Below, piece by piece: positions 12,601 to 26,300 of a DNA stretch of 64,000 nt (within the stretch, counting starts at the first letter, position 1; each line of letters opens with the position of its first letter). This DNA comes from Eunapius fragilis. Its lineage: Eukaryota; Porifera; Demospongiae; Spongillida; Spongillidae. Made by a program: the position numbers and the translations under genes. The stretch is taken from the NCBI GenBank assembly GCA_963681505.1, contig OY811972.1, forward strand, positions 11,946,279-12,010,278. The letters run 5' to 3'. A model generated the notes under the pieces. That model did not search any database. It was not told the origin of the DNA and worked only from the letters and a program-made list of their open reading frames with translations.

Positions 12601-15600
12601 GGCTGTAGGGATAGAGGTGGTGGTCTGTAGGGATAGAGGTGGTGGTCTGTAGGAATAGAGATGGTGGTCTGTGGGGATAGAGGTGGTGGTCTGTGAGGAT
12701 AGAGGTGGTGGTCTGTAGGGATAGAGGTGGTGGCTGTAGGGATTGAGGTGGTGGTCTGTAGAGATATAGGTTGTGGTCTGTAAAGATAGAGGTGGTGGTT
12801 TGTAGGGATAGATATGGTGGTCTGTTGTGGTAATGGTGATGGCCTGTAGTGACAGCGGTTATGGTCTGTAGGGATAGAGGTGGTGGTCTGTAAGGATAGA
12901 GGTGGTGGTCTCTAGGGATAGAGATGGTGGTCTGTAGGGATAGAGGTGGTGGTCTGTAGAGATAGAGGTTGTGGTATGTAGGAACAAAGGTGGTCTGTGG
13001 GGAAAGAGGTGGTGGTCTTTAGGGATAGGTGGTGACTACACCAAAAAGTACATGTAGGTGTGACATACTGCATCTTCTTGATAGGGATCAGTGATCAGCT
13101 GAAAGCTGTAGTGCATGCATCTATACAGCTTCCATGCTGAATGCTGCAAAGGACCTTAACATAGACATACAAGTGAGTCATTAGATGTACAATACACTAC
13201 TCAGTCCTACATAGCTATATCAGATGTATCTCAAACATGGCTGGTAATAACCAGCAAGTAGTAAAGTGTACAAGTGTGATGGAACATATGAATTTGCTGT
13301 ATGCCACTGCTGGTATGGTTATATGTTCACAGTACATGTACCTATCACATCTCTCTGTATACAATTTACACCAGATGAATTAGAACATCACTTACATTAG
13401 TTATTATATTCACATCAGCACCAGCTCCCAACAAGGTCTGTACTACATCATGATGACCATTCTGACTTGCCACATAGATTGGAGTGTCAATGTACTGAAA
13501 AAATAAAACATAAAAGGAACTAGGGCATCACAAATGTACATGAGTGAATGTGTAGAAGAGGAGAGAATGAGCAGTACAGAGGGAGAAGGTGAATTTTGGG
13601 AGGGTGCAGCAAGTGACCAGAAGACAACGGAATGTGATGGCCAAATTTATTCACTAGACCAAACAAGGTCCAAGTATCATAATCATATACCATTGTTTAC
13701 TTTTCCTTTTATAGAGGTGGTGGTCTTAGGGGATAGAGTTGGTGGTCTATAGGGATAGAAGTGGTGGTCTGTAGTGATAGAGGTGGTGGTCTGTAGGGAT
13801 AGAGGTGGTGGTCTGTAGCGATAGTTGTGGTGGTCTGTAGGGATAGTGGTGGTGGTCTGTGTGGATAGAGGTGGTGGCCTGTGGGGATAGAGGTGGTGGT
13901 CTGTGTATTATGCTACACACCACCATTTCTATCCCTGCAGACCACCACCTCTATCCCTTTCATAGATATCTTCTATCTATGTCTGTAGGGATAGAGGCGG
14001 TGGTCTGTGGGAATAGAGGTAGTGGTTTTTAACAATAAGAGGTGGTGGTCTGCAGGGATAGAGGTGGTGGTCTGTAGGGATAGAGGTGGTGGTCTGTAGG
14101 AATAGAGATGGTGGTCTGTGGGGATAGAGGTGGTGGTCTGTGGGGATAGAGGTGGTGGCTGTAGGGATAGAGGTGGTGGGCTGTAGCGATATAGGTTGTG
14201 GTCTGTAAAGATAGAGGTGGTGGTTTGTAGGGATAGATATGGTGGTCTGTTGTGGTAATGGTGATGGCCTGTAGTGACAGAGGTTATGGTCTGTAGGGAT
14301 AGAGGTGGTGGTCTGTAGGGATAGAGATGGTGGTCTGTAGGGATAGAGGTGGTGGTCTGTAGAGATAGAGGTTGTGGTATGTAGGGACATAGGTGGTCTG
14401 TGGGGATAGTGGTGGTGGTCTTTAGGGATAGGTGGTGACTACACCAAAAAGTACATGTAGGTGTGACATACTGCATCTTCTTGATAGGGATCAGTGATCA
14501 GCTGAAAGCTGTAGTGCATGCATCTATACAGCTTCCATGCTGAATGCTGCAAAGGTACCTTAACATAGACATACAAGTGAGTCATTAGATGTACAATACA
14601 CTACTCAGTCCTACATAGCTATATCAGATGTATCTCAAACATGGCTGGTAATAACCAGCAAGCAGTAAAATGTACAAGTGTGATGGAACATATGAATTTG
14701 CTGTATGCCACTGCTGGAATGGTTATATGTTCGCAGTACATGTACCACTTACATAAGTTGCTATATTCACTCCAGCACCAGCTCCCAACAAGGTTTGTAC
14801 TACATCATTATGACCATTCTGACTTGCCACATAGATTGGAGTGTCATTGTCCTGAAGAAATAAAACATAAAAGGAACTAGGGCATCACAAATGTACATGA
14901 GTGAATGTGTAGAAGAGGAGAGAATAAGCAGTACAGAGGGAGAAGGTGAATTTTGGGTGGGTGCAGCAAGTGACCAGAAGTCAATGGAATGTGACGGCCA
15001 AATTTATTCACTAGACCAAACAAGGTCCAAGTATCATAATCATATGCCATTGTTTACTTTTCCTTTTATAGAGGTGGTGGTCTTAGGGGATAGAGGTGGT
15101 GGTCTATAGGGATAGAAGTGGTGGTCTGTAGTGATAGAGGTGGTGGTCTGTAGGGATAGAGGTGGTGGTCTGTAGCGATAGTGGTGGTGGTCTGTAGGGA
15201 TAGTGGTGGTGGTCTGTGTGGATAGAGGTGGTGGCCTATGGGGATAGAGGTGGTGGTCTGTGTATTATGCTACAGACCACCATTTCTATCCCTGCAGACC
15301 ACCACCTCTATCCCTTTCATAGATATATTCTATCTATGTCTGTAGGGATAGAGGCGGTGGTCTGTGGGAATAGAGGTAGTGGTTTTTAACAATAAGAGGT
15401 GGTGGTCTGCAGGGATAGAGGTGGTGGTCTGTAGGGATAGAGGTGGTGGTCTGTAGGAATAGAGATGGTGGTCTGTGGGGATAGAGGTGGTGGTCTGTGG
15501 GGATAGAGGTGGTGGTCTGTAGGGATAGAGGTGGTGGCTGTAGGGATAGAGGTGGTGGGCTGTAGAGATATAGGTTGTGGTCTGTAAAGATAGAGGTGGT

Positions 15601-18600
15601 GGTTTGTAGGGATAGATATGGTGGTCTGTTGTGGTAATGGTGATGGCCTGTAGTGACAGAGGTTATGGTCTGTAGGGATTGAGGTGGTGGTCTGTAGGGA
15701 TAGAGATGGTGGTCTATAGGGATAGAGGTGGTGGTCTGTAGAGATAGAGGTTGTGGTATGTAGGGACATAGGTGGTCTGTGGGGATAGTGGTGGTGGTCT
15801 TTAGGGATAGGTGGTGACAACACCAAAAAGTACATGTAGGTGTGACATACTGCATCTTCTTGATAGGGATCAGTGATCAGCTGAAAGCTGTAGTGCATGC
15901 ATCTATACAGCTTCCATGCTGAATGCTGCAAAGGTACCTTAACATAGACATACAAGTGAGTCATTAGATGTACTATACACTACTCAGTCCTACATAGCTA
16001 TATAAGATGTATCTTAAACATGGCTGGTAATAACCAGCAAGCAGTAAAATGTACAAGTGTGATGGAACATAAGCATTTGCTGTATGCCACTGCTGGAATG
16101 GTTATATGTTCACAGTACATGTACCACTTACATAAGTTGCTATATTCACTCCAGCACCAGCTCCCAACAAGGTCTGTACTACATCATGATGACCATTCTG
16201 ACTTGCCACATAGATTGGAGTTACATTGTCCTGAAAAATTAAAACATAAAAGGAACAAAGGCATCACAAATGTACATGAGTGAATGTGTAGAAGAGGAGA
16301 GAATGAGCAGTACAGAGGGAGAAGATGAATTTTCGGAGGGTGCAGCAAGTGACCAGAAGTCAATGGAATGTGATGGCCAATTTCATTGACTAGACCAAAC
16401 AAGGTCCAAGTATCATAATGATATACCATTGTTTACTTATCCTTTTATAGAGGTGGTGGTCTTAGGGGATAGAGGTCGTGGTCTATAGGGATAGAAGTGG
16501 TGGTCTATAGCGATAGAGGTGATGGTCTGTAGGGATAGAGGTGGTGGTCTGTAGGGATAGTGGTGGTGGTCTGTAGGGATAGTAGTGGTGGTCTGTGTGG
16601 ATAGAGGTGGTGGCCTGTGGGGATAGAGGTGGTGGTCTGTGTATTCTTCTATCTATGCTGCAGACAACCATTTCTATCCCTGCAGACCACCACCTCTATC
16701 CCTTTCATAGATATCTTCTATCTATGTCTGTAGGGATAGAGACGGTGGTCTGTAGGGATAGAGGTAGTGGTTTTTAACAATAAGAGGTGGTGGTCTGCAG
16801 GGATAGAGGTGTTGGTCCGTAGGGATAGAGGTTGTGGTCTGTGGTTCGAGGTGGCAGTCTGTGGGGATAGAGGTTGTGGTATGTAGGGACATAGGTGGTC
16901 TGTGGGGATAGAGGTGATGGTCTTTAGGGATAGGTGGTGACTACACCAAAAAGTACATGTAGGTATGACATGCTGCATCTTCTTGATAGGGATCAGTGTT
17001 CAGCTGAAAGCTGTAGTGCATGCATCTATACAGCTTCCATGCTGAATGCTGCAAAGAGACATCCAAGTGAGGCATTGGATGTTAAATACACTATAAGATG
17101 TATCTCAAACATGGCTAGTAATAACCAGCAAACAGTAAAATGTACAAGTGTGATTGAACATATGCATTTGCTGTATGCCACTGCTGGAATGGTTATATGT
17201 TCACAGTACATGTACCTATCACATCTCTCTGTATACACTTTACACTAGATGAATTAGAACATCACTTACATTAATTGCTATATTCACTCCAGCACCAGCT
17301 CCCAACAAGGTCTGTACTACATCATGATGACCATTGCGACTTGCCTCATAGAGTGGAGTTACATTGTCCTGAAAAAATAAAACATAAAAGGAACAAGGGC
17401 ATCACAAATGTACATGAGTGAATGTGTAGAAGAGGAGAGAATGAGCAGTACAGAGGGAGAAGATGAGTATTCGGAGGGTGCAGCAAGTGACCAGAAGTCT
17501 ATGGAATGTGATGGCCAAATTTATTCACTAGACCAAGCAAGGTCCAAGTATCATAATCATATACCATTGTTTACTTATCCTTTTATAGAGGTGGTGGTCT
17601 TAGGGGATAGAGGTGGTGGTCTATAGGGATAGAAGTGGTGGTCTGTAGTGATAGAGGTGGTGGTCTGTAGGGATAGAGGTGGTGGTCTGTAGCGATAGTG
17701 GTGGTGGTCTGTAGGGATAGTGGTGGTGGTCTGTGTGGATAGAGGTGGTGGCCTGTGGGGATAGAGGTGGTGGTCTGTGTATTCTTCTATCTAGGCTACA
17801 GATCACCATTTCTATCCCTGCAGACCACCACCTCTATCCCTATCATAGATATCTTCTATCTATGTCTGTAGGGATAGAGGCTATGGTCTGCAGGAATAGA
17901 GGTGGTGATTATTGAGGATAGAGGTGTTGGTCTGTGTTTTCTTCTATCTATGCTACAGACCACCATTTCTATCCCTGCAGACCACCACCTCTATCCCTTT
18001 CATAGATATCTTCTATCTATGTCTGTAGGAATAGAGACGGTGGTCTGTAGGGATAGAGGTAGTGGTTTTTAACAATAAGTGGTGGTGGTCTGCAGGGATA
18101 GAGGTGGTGGTCTGTAGGGATAGAGGTGGTGGTCTGTAGGGAAAGAGGTGGTGGTCTGTAGGGATAGAGGTGGTGGCCTGTAGGGATAGAAATGGTGGTC
18201 TGAATGGATAGAGATGGTGGTCTGTGTAGTCTCGTACTCAGACCCACATTGCAGCTGCGGATGGATTACATCACTGCTATGTGTGTCCTCCTGTACATAT
18301 TTCTGTCCAGCTCCCCCGGAATGTTGGGGCGACCAATCAGATGAGGTATGCGCTAGTTACATGCTCTATTAGTTATCAATCAAAGTTATCGGTTATGGCG
18401 GTAAGGCTAGAGATGGATGATATACAGGTAAAACGTGCGAATCAGTCAGCGGCGGATGAATGTATGAGGTATGCCAAAGTCAAGGACGAACAGTTCCGCG
18501 TCATCAAAGACGTGGTCTGTGGTCGGGACAAGTTCGTAAGCTTACCAACAGGATATGGGAAGTCTCTTATTTACGGCGTTCTGCTAGGGTATATATTTGA

Positions 18601-21600
18601 CAAGCGATCGGTTCGAGAGGTACGAAGCAAGACCGTCACAATTGCACCAAAAAGGCAAAGAGCCATAAATGATGCCACAGCCCATCCTCATCTTCGGACA
18701 GCAGCTCAAGCAGCTCGTCGTCTGGGTCCAGCGACTCCAAAAGAAGAAGTTCAAGTGACGCGAGAGGACCCACCACATCAGGTCGCGGGAGAGCAGCTTC
18801 GTCAACGCCCCCTTTTGCCTTCACTACCATGTCCCTTCCCCCTCGAGGCACGAAGTCAAGAGGGATAAGCATGCCCACTTTGATAAACTTCCCTCTCTCA
18901 TAGCCGATCCTTCCTCAATCCCCGTTTGACTGAGATACGCAGAAAAAGGTTGATGGAGTTGGTAGAGTGGTCAGAATAAATTTGTGGCAGATGGCGTCAT
19001 ACTTCCTGATCCTTGCCCTGTAGGTGGTGGACGTTGAGGAGGCCACAGTTCTGTGGAGGAGGTGTCTCAGGCAACCTTCTAGAGCTCTGCCAGCTCTTGA
19101 GGCACTGGTGTGGGCAGTTGCCTCTGAACCAGGCCCCATCCATATAGACCCCAAAACAACAGGTGCCGGAGGCATCCGTGTACAACTGGATTGGACTTTG
19201 CCTAGTTCCAATCTGGGGAGATGAATATAGAAATGCCATTTCAAGATGGTAGGAAGCTGTTCCACCATCGTATGTCAGCTTTGGCTTCAGAATTAAGATG
19301 GATATGGAGGTGGAGCCTCCTCAAAATCTGCATTCAGAATGGTTCCAATCCAGGCCTCTCAATGGGAACTGCATTCAGAAGCCTGAAATTCCATTCAGAG
19401 GACTGGATTGGAACCATTCTGAATGCAGATATTCGGCAATCATGGCTCCTTTTTCAAATGTGCTAAGGAGCCCCACCACATCGTCAGTTGTGGAGTAATG
19501 GATAGTGTAATTAGGTTGTGTGCAGTGAAAGGAAAGTGAGGTCCTTTGTAGCTGATGGACACACCACCAGGAGACGCAGGCCTTGTCAGGATGATCTTTC
19601 AGTTGCTGGAGCTCACGTAGTCCCAGGCAAATGGGCAGGCCTTGGCAGGGTGCTTCCCACCGCAGCCTGTGACCCAGTACTTGTGTATAAATGAATGCAG
19701 TATAGCTTACATTTACCTTGATCAGAGTAGCTTCGCTTGTGAGAGATGATTCAAAACGCTGGCGTTTAGGATCGGGTGTATCCAAGGCTAAGCGCACCGA
19801 TATATGCTTCCTTAATAGGGGAAGACATTGTACGAAGAAGGGAGAATGTATATACAGTGCCACACAGCTTGCAATTATCTATGACACGCGTTTCTAATCA
19901 AAGCATTAACACGCATTCTTCTGGAAGATAATATTATTCATACATGTACATGACGTAACTGCATTCCTCCCAACGGTGGAATGTAAGTATAATGTAATCG
20001 CTGGACAGAAATTATGTACAGGAGGACACCAGACCCACTACTTGCATAGCGGTGATGTAATCCATCTGCAGCTGCGATATGGGTCTGGGTATGAGATTAG
20101 GTCTGTGGGGATGGAGGTGGTGGTCTGTGGAGATTAAGATGGCGGTCTTTAGGGATAGAGGTGGTGGTCTGTAGGGATAGAGGTGGTGGTCTACAGGGTT
20201 TGAGATGGTGGTCTGCAGGGATAGAGGTGGTGGTCTGTAGGGATAGAGGTGGTGGTCCTTAGGAATTGAGTTGGTGGTCTGTAGGGATAGAGGTGGTGGT
20301 CTGTGGGGATAGAGGTGGTGTTCAGTAGGGTGGTCTGTAGGGATGGAGGAGGTTTTCTGTAGGGATAAAGGTTGGGGATAGGGGTGGTGGTCTGTAGGGA
20401 TAGCGATGGCAGTCTGTAGGGAGTCTGTACTTCACTATGGCCAGTGAATATGATGTTAGTAATACATGCTAAATATAGGTGTGTTCCTTTTCCCAAAACC
20501 TTTAATTCCACATCATGTACTGGTACATGTGCCAGTACATGAAGACCACTGAATGGAGCAGATCATTTTATCATACCAACCTTATTAGCCTGATTGATAT
20601 TAGCTCCTGCTTCAATGAGCTTCTTTACCACTTCAAGGTGTCCACTGTAGCTTGCTGTCCACAAAGGACTCTGACCATCCTAATAGAAGAGTGACCAATG
20701 TATCTACTGTAAGATGTATAATATGATATACCCAGGTACATAACCATGACAACCACATGTGACTATGCACACAAAGGACCAGTGAATATGATGATAGTAA
20801 TTTTGAACAGTGACATACACATAAGCCAAGAACATCGATGTTGCTGGTCACTGTCCCACATGTACAATAGATTTGATTTTTGATTTAGATCTTTTCTTCC
20901 TTAATAAAGTAGAGGGGCTAAAAATGCAATGTGTTCAAACAGTCTCACCTCATCAGTAGCAGCAATGTTCACCCCAGCATCAAGCAGTGCAATGATTTCA
21001 TCAACCCTGCCACCTTCTGCAGCCTTAAGAAGCTTCTTTTCTGGGGTCTACGGTGGGTGCATGGTAGTATAAGGTATGTAACACAATAACATTCATAGTG
21101 TACATGTCAGACTAATTGTATTATACACTACTGTGATTGGTTCATGTACCCCTCTCCTCTGTGGTCCCTAGCTCTTTTCTCCCTTCCCCTTCAATTTTTG
21201 TGAAAACAGACCCCCTCATGAAATATCCTTTTCTAATTCACATGTGCATCCATACACTGTATTGGGTACAATAGCTCACTGAATAACTCACCATACAACC
21301 ACTGCCTACACAGAAGTACTCACCAAACAAGAGCACTCTATATAGAAGAACTCTCCATACATACCAGTCCCTTCCTACATATAAGTACTCTCCATACACA
21401 TTCTATATATTACATGAACATCTACACTTGCCTTGAAAAACATGCCAGTTAAAGAATATTTCATTTTCTTATGTCCTGCTATTGCATTTTCAATTAGTGA
21501 TGACGTGAAAAGAACGTATATATCTGATCATTAAATTGTCAACTCAATGTTAGCTAATGTTTTTATTAAACTTTTTGATAACGCTGGTGGAATATTTGAA

Positions 21601-23317
21601 GACAAAATATAACAATATTAATTGTACCCTTGTAAGAATTGGACAATGTTGTGAACAAGACCACCTCTCTGATGACAAATTCTCACCTCACCACTTGTAT
21701 TAAGCTGATTAAGTCCCACCATCAGTTCATCTGTTCTGCCATTTCTAACTGCATCCAGTAATATCTACAATTAAGAAACAATATGTCTATTAAATGTACA
21801 TACAAAAGCGTCATCAGTACAAAGATACGAATTTGACTAGCTCCATCATTAGGGACGGCCATGATGGTTGCTATGGGACCAGCTCCACCATTGGGGGAGG
21901 CCATGATGGAGGTTATGGGACCAGTTCCACCATTTGGGGAGGCCATGATCAAGGCTATGGGACCAGCTCCACCATTGGGGTAGGCCATGATCGAGGCTAT
22001 GGGACCAGCTCCACCATTGGGGTAGGCCATGATCGAGGCTATGAGACCAGCTCCACCATTGTGGAGGCCATAATGGAGGCTATGGGACCAGCTCCACCAT
22101 TGGGGGCCATGATTGAGGTGGGGGTGGTGATGATGGAGAAGTTCCACCATTGGGATTCTCCTCCATACTACCAGGAGGATTCTCCCCCATACTATCACCA
22201 CACATGTCCAAATGCCCTGTATCCATCCCTGAACTGTACCCACCTCATCATGGTGATTGGCCTGGGTACCCCCATCCAACAGCAGTTTCACACAGTCAAT
22301 ATGGCCAGCTGCTGATGCAGCTCTCAGTGGGGTCCTTCCATCCTGTAAGGAGAAGGCCACATCACAGGGCATACCAGGAGTAAGATGTGTACCAAAGGTA
22401 AGCAAGAGGGCAAACAATGGAGGTCTGGGGAAGAGGGGCGGGTCTTCATAAACGACAACCATACAGCAGGTGTGAATACTGACTAATAAACAAGCTGGTT
22501 AAGTACCAAAATGTTTCTTTCCATTAACAACACATGCACACACATGCTGCACACTTCACCCATAATACATGTACATAGGCCATGAACCACAACCATTCCC
22601 AAGACACATTTCAAATGGACGCTCCCATCACCCCTAATCTTGATCCAATCTCTCGGCAAACTTTGTAACTGAAAATGTGGACCTTTATATAATTAGGTCA
22701 GATCACGTCTACACAACTTTGGTCAGTGTTATTAGACCAAATTTGCAATCACATCTCCTGTCCATTGATAACAGTGGAATAAGTCTCCAGCACATCACAC
22801 TCCAGTACTGGTCACATGCATGTTCTGGCTTTACCTCACCTACATCCTCCATCCACAAAAGGTTTGCCTCAGACCCCAATTGTTAGATTACAGTGCTGCC
22901 TGATAACACATTGCTGGTCCCCCATACTACCACCATATATCTATCCAAAAGTCCTGTATCCATCCCTGAACTGTACCCACCTTAGACTTGTGATTAGCCT
23001 GTGCGCCCCCAGCCAACAGGACTTTCACACACTCAGCCTGGCCACGTGCTGATACAACCATCAGTGGGGTCCTTCCATCCTGTAAAGAGAAGACAATATC
23101 ACAGGGTGTACCAGGTGTGTCTCTAACAGAGATGTGTGTGTAGGCAGTATAACCAAAAGCAGTCAAATGAGCAACCATTGGGGTCTGGGGAGGAGGGGTG
23201 GGTCCTCATAAATGACAGACCAATGTAAGACTAACAGGTGTAAACACTAATGGATTGGGTGACTTTGCACAAGAATGGTTTAATACCATTACATGTACAC
23301 CGTACAAGCATGCACCC

Positions 23318-23359
<42 letters not shown>

Positions 23360-26300
23360 TGTAGATGTCCACACTGGTGTCAGTCCTAGTGAATATTATC
23401 TATGCTGATGGAAATATATTGCAAGGTTTTGTGTTTGTTACAATCGTGGGATACGCTGGGGTGAGCTGATGTACCGATTAGCAGCATCCAGCACACAAGG
23501 GGGAAGAGGACCAGTGGTAGAAAGGTATGGTTGGTGAACAAACCTATACATGAAGCGTGGCTGAGCAAGGGATTTATGTTGAGGAGGGTATGACCCCAAT
23601 CCAGAAATAACCTGCCAAGGTGATCAGGCGGTGGGAGTTTGTGGACAAAAGTGAGCTATGTCGGATGACTGGACCCAAAAGGGTGAGGATGGGGCAGCGA
23701 ACCCAATGTGCTTGATGCCATGGAGATGCCAGGTGATGGATGTGAACACCTGGGTCCCGTGTTTTGCAATGTATGCTAACATCCTATCGTGAAGACGCCA
23801 TTCAAGAGGTAAAGCTCCTCACCTACGTGTCTATTATGAAGGAAGGCTTTGAGTACACTGGCCTAGTATGGGCACAATATGATTCCACATCTCAGACATC
23901 AAGCAGCCAGTGCAGGGAAAAAATCTGGTCGTGTGTGCAAACCCATATATTGTTTGTTGGTGTGTTGTATACACCATAGTTTAGAGACATTGAGTGTATT
24001 CATTGCATTTCTGAACGATCACATGTCCGAACACTCTCGGGTGCATGCTATTGTTTTGTTCTCATGTGGTTCAATTCTGTCGTGATTTCGTCGTTCTAAT
24101 CGGTTAACATCCACGTTGCTCCGTGAAAACACAACATGGTGATTTTGATTTGCAGTGCAAACCCTGAAGTCCATATAATATTGTTTGCTAGTGATTTGTG
24201 ATAGGATGTGCAAGTTATATACATGACTTGAACATAGTAATAGCAGTGGACCAATATCAAAGCAGTCAGCTTATAATCACACCTTATAAATAGCTGTACT
24301 GTCTACTGATCCTATCACCCATCATGGGAGCAGGTCCATCCCTGTCCCACCCACCCCAGCCAGGTTAAAACATACTAAACCAGGCCACCTCTATCATACA
24401 CCCTCCATATTAATATACATGTACATCTACATGTACATGCACGTACAACTGAATAAAATCTTTCTCTTATGAGAAAGTTGGTGGGACATACATGTACATG
24501 TAGGGGAACAATGACATTTATTGATTCTGTATAACATTTCTACATTATAAACATAGGTGTGTAAATACCTTTTATTCCAAATTGTGTACAGGTACCAGTA
24601 CATAAAGACCACTGAATGGAGAAGATCATTTCATTATACATGTACAAACCTTAGTAGCCTGATTGATATCAGCTTCTGCTTTAATGAGTTTCTTTACTAC
24701 TTCAAGGTGTCCATTGAAACATGCTATCCACAATGGACTCTGGCCACCCTAATAGAAGAGAATGGGTATCATCATCATCTCACCCTTTTTATCTTATCAT
24801 TCACTTATAATGAAATTATCATTTCAGTACAACACAAAGATTGTACTGAATTTAAAATGTTCTTGATATAACAGTTGCATGTACATGTACCATAAACTAC
24901 CTGTTAGAACCCCCGCCCTCTGCCCCCAATGCGCAAGATTGAAAAAAAATTGGAACTTTTTAAAATCACCGTACTTCAGTAACCATTTACGCTAGCGCTT
25001 ACCTTTTTTCAAACTTCCTGGAAAGGAATGGTAGTCCTACAAAAGTTTGAAAAATGTAAGTGCTAGCATAAATGGTTACTGAGTTACGATGATTTTAAAA
25101 AGTACCCTTTTTTTTCAATCTCCCGCATTGGGGGCGAATTTTGATTTTAAGTTGATTTTTGAAACATGCTATCCACAATGGACTCTGACCACTCTAATAC
25201 AAGAGAATGGGTATCATCATCATCTCACCATTTTTTTCTTATTGTTCACATATAATGATGGAGAGAATTAAATTATCATTTCAGTACACAACAAAGATTG
25301 TTGATACAACAGTTGCATGTACATGTACACGAATCTAAAGACTGCAAGATTTCTACAGTACTAAGGAGCAAATTATTACTTGGATGCCGCCCACTTAGGT
25401 GATAGTTTCTCAACTAATATTAAGACATAATTCATTAAAGTACCTGTTTACTGTGAAATACACACCCTGCAACCTTCTACAATAAATGTTTCTATTATTT
25501 AGAACCCAGGCATTGGCATTGAACGGTGTTCCACCTTTTCGATTCTGTGGCATGTCATGATAATGGAGTACATGTCCACAGCAGACACATGTACCATTGA
25601 TATGTCAACTTCATGGGCATTCATATGCTCTGGACATTATAGTTACAATAGGTACATTTATATGTGCACGATTGCATAGTGGATGGCCTACAGAAATATG
25701 TGAGATGTTTCCATTCTGACATGAATTTAGATTTGTCCACGTACAGTACACAAACTTAAAATATTATTTCAGATTCCCTTGTGCCTGTGGAACTACATCA
25801 TCTAAATAGAATGTCCATGAATAGGTCATCCCACATTGTAATAAAAAGCTTAGGCAATACAAGACAGACATGTTTAGTGCACAATCACTTGCAGTAATAT
25901 GGCAAAATGCTATGTGGTAAACAGCACCCCAGAATTACCCATCCCTCATGGATGCACTGTTGTATGTGCTCCTCTCTGAATTTGTACCAGTTAGTCCAAT
26001 TTTAAGTCAGCCTACACAGCTATACACAATGTATCTCTAACATGGTTGGTAATAACCAGCAAACAGCAAAATGTACAATTGGGATGGAACATATGCATTT
26101 GCTGTATGCCACTGGTGGAATGTTTATTTGTTCTTCATATCACATGTACCTATCACATCTCTCCATTTATCCACTTTACACCAGATGATTAGAACATCAC
26201 TTACATTAGTTGCTTTATTCACATAAGCACCAGTTTCCAACAAGGTCTGTACTAAATCAAGATGATCTTTCTGACATGCCACATATAGTGGAGTTTTATT

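Larger units (their letters stand above)
18227..20099. mobile_element. TIR DNA transposon carrying a RecQ-like helicase fragment
   Basis: The termini are inverted: TAGTCTCGTACTCAGACCC on the left, and on the right the reverse complement reads TAATCTCATACCCAGACCC. Similarity continues inward for about 80 bp on both sides, with the shared block GTGTCCTCCTGTACAT. An 8-bp target duplication (GGTCTGTG) flanks it and the element interrupts the 22-bp minisatellite. Inside are a plus-strand helicase fragment directly after the left TIR and DIRS-derived sequence on the minus strand, so the middle seems replaced by a nested retroelement. The 8-bp duplication fits hAT, Mutator and some other superfamilies. 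No transposase remains, so I leave it unclassified. Confidence 0.75.

Noticed and set aside
3079..18247. Long minus-strand proline/tyrosine/histidine-rich frames
   Set aside because: They are translations of the 22-bp minisatellite, open because no phase of the unit has a stop.
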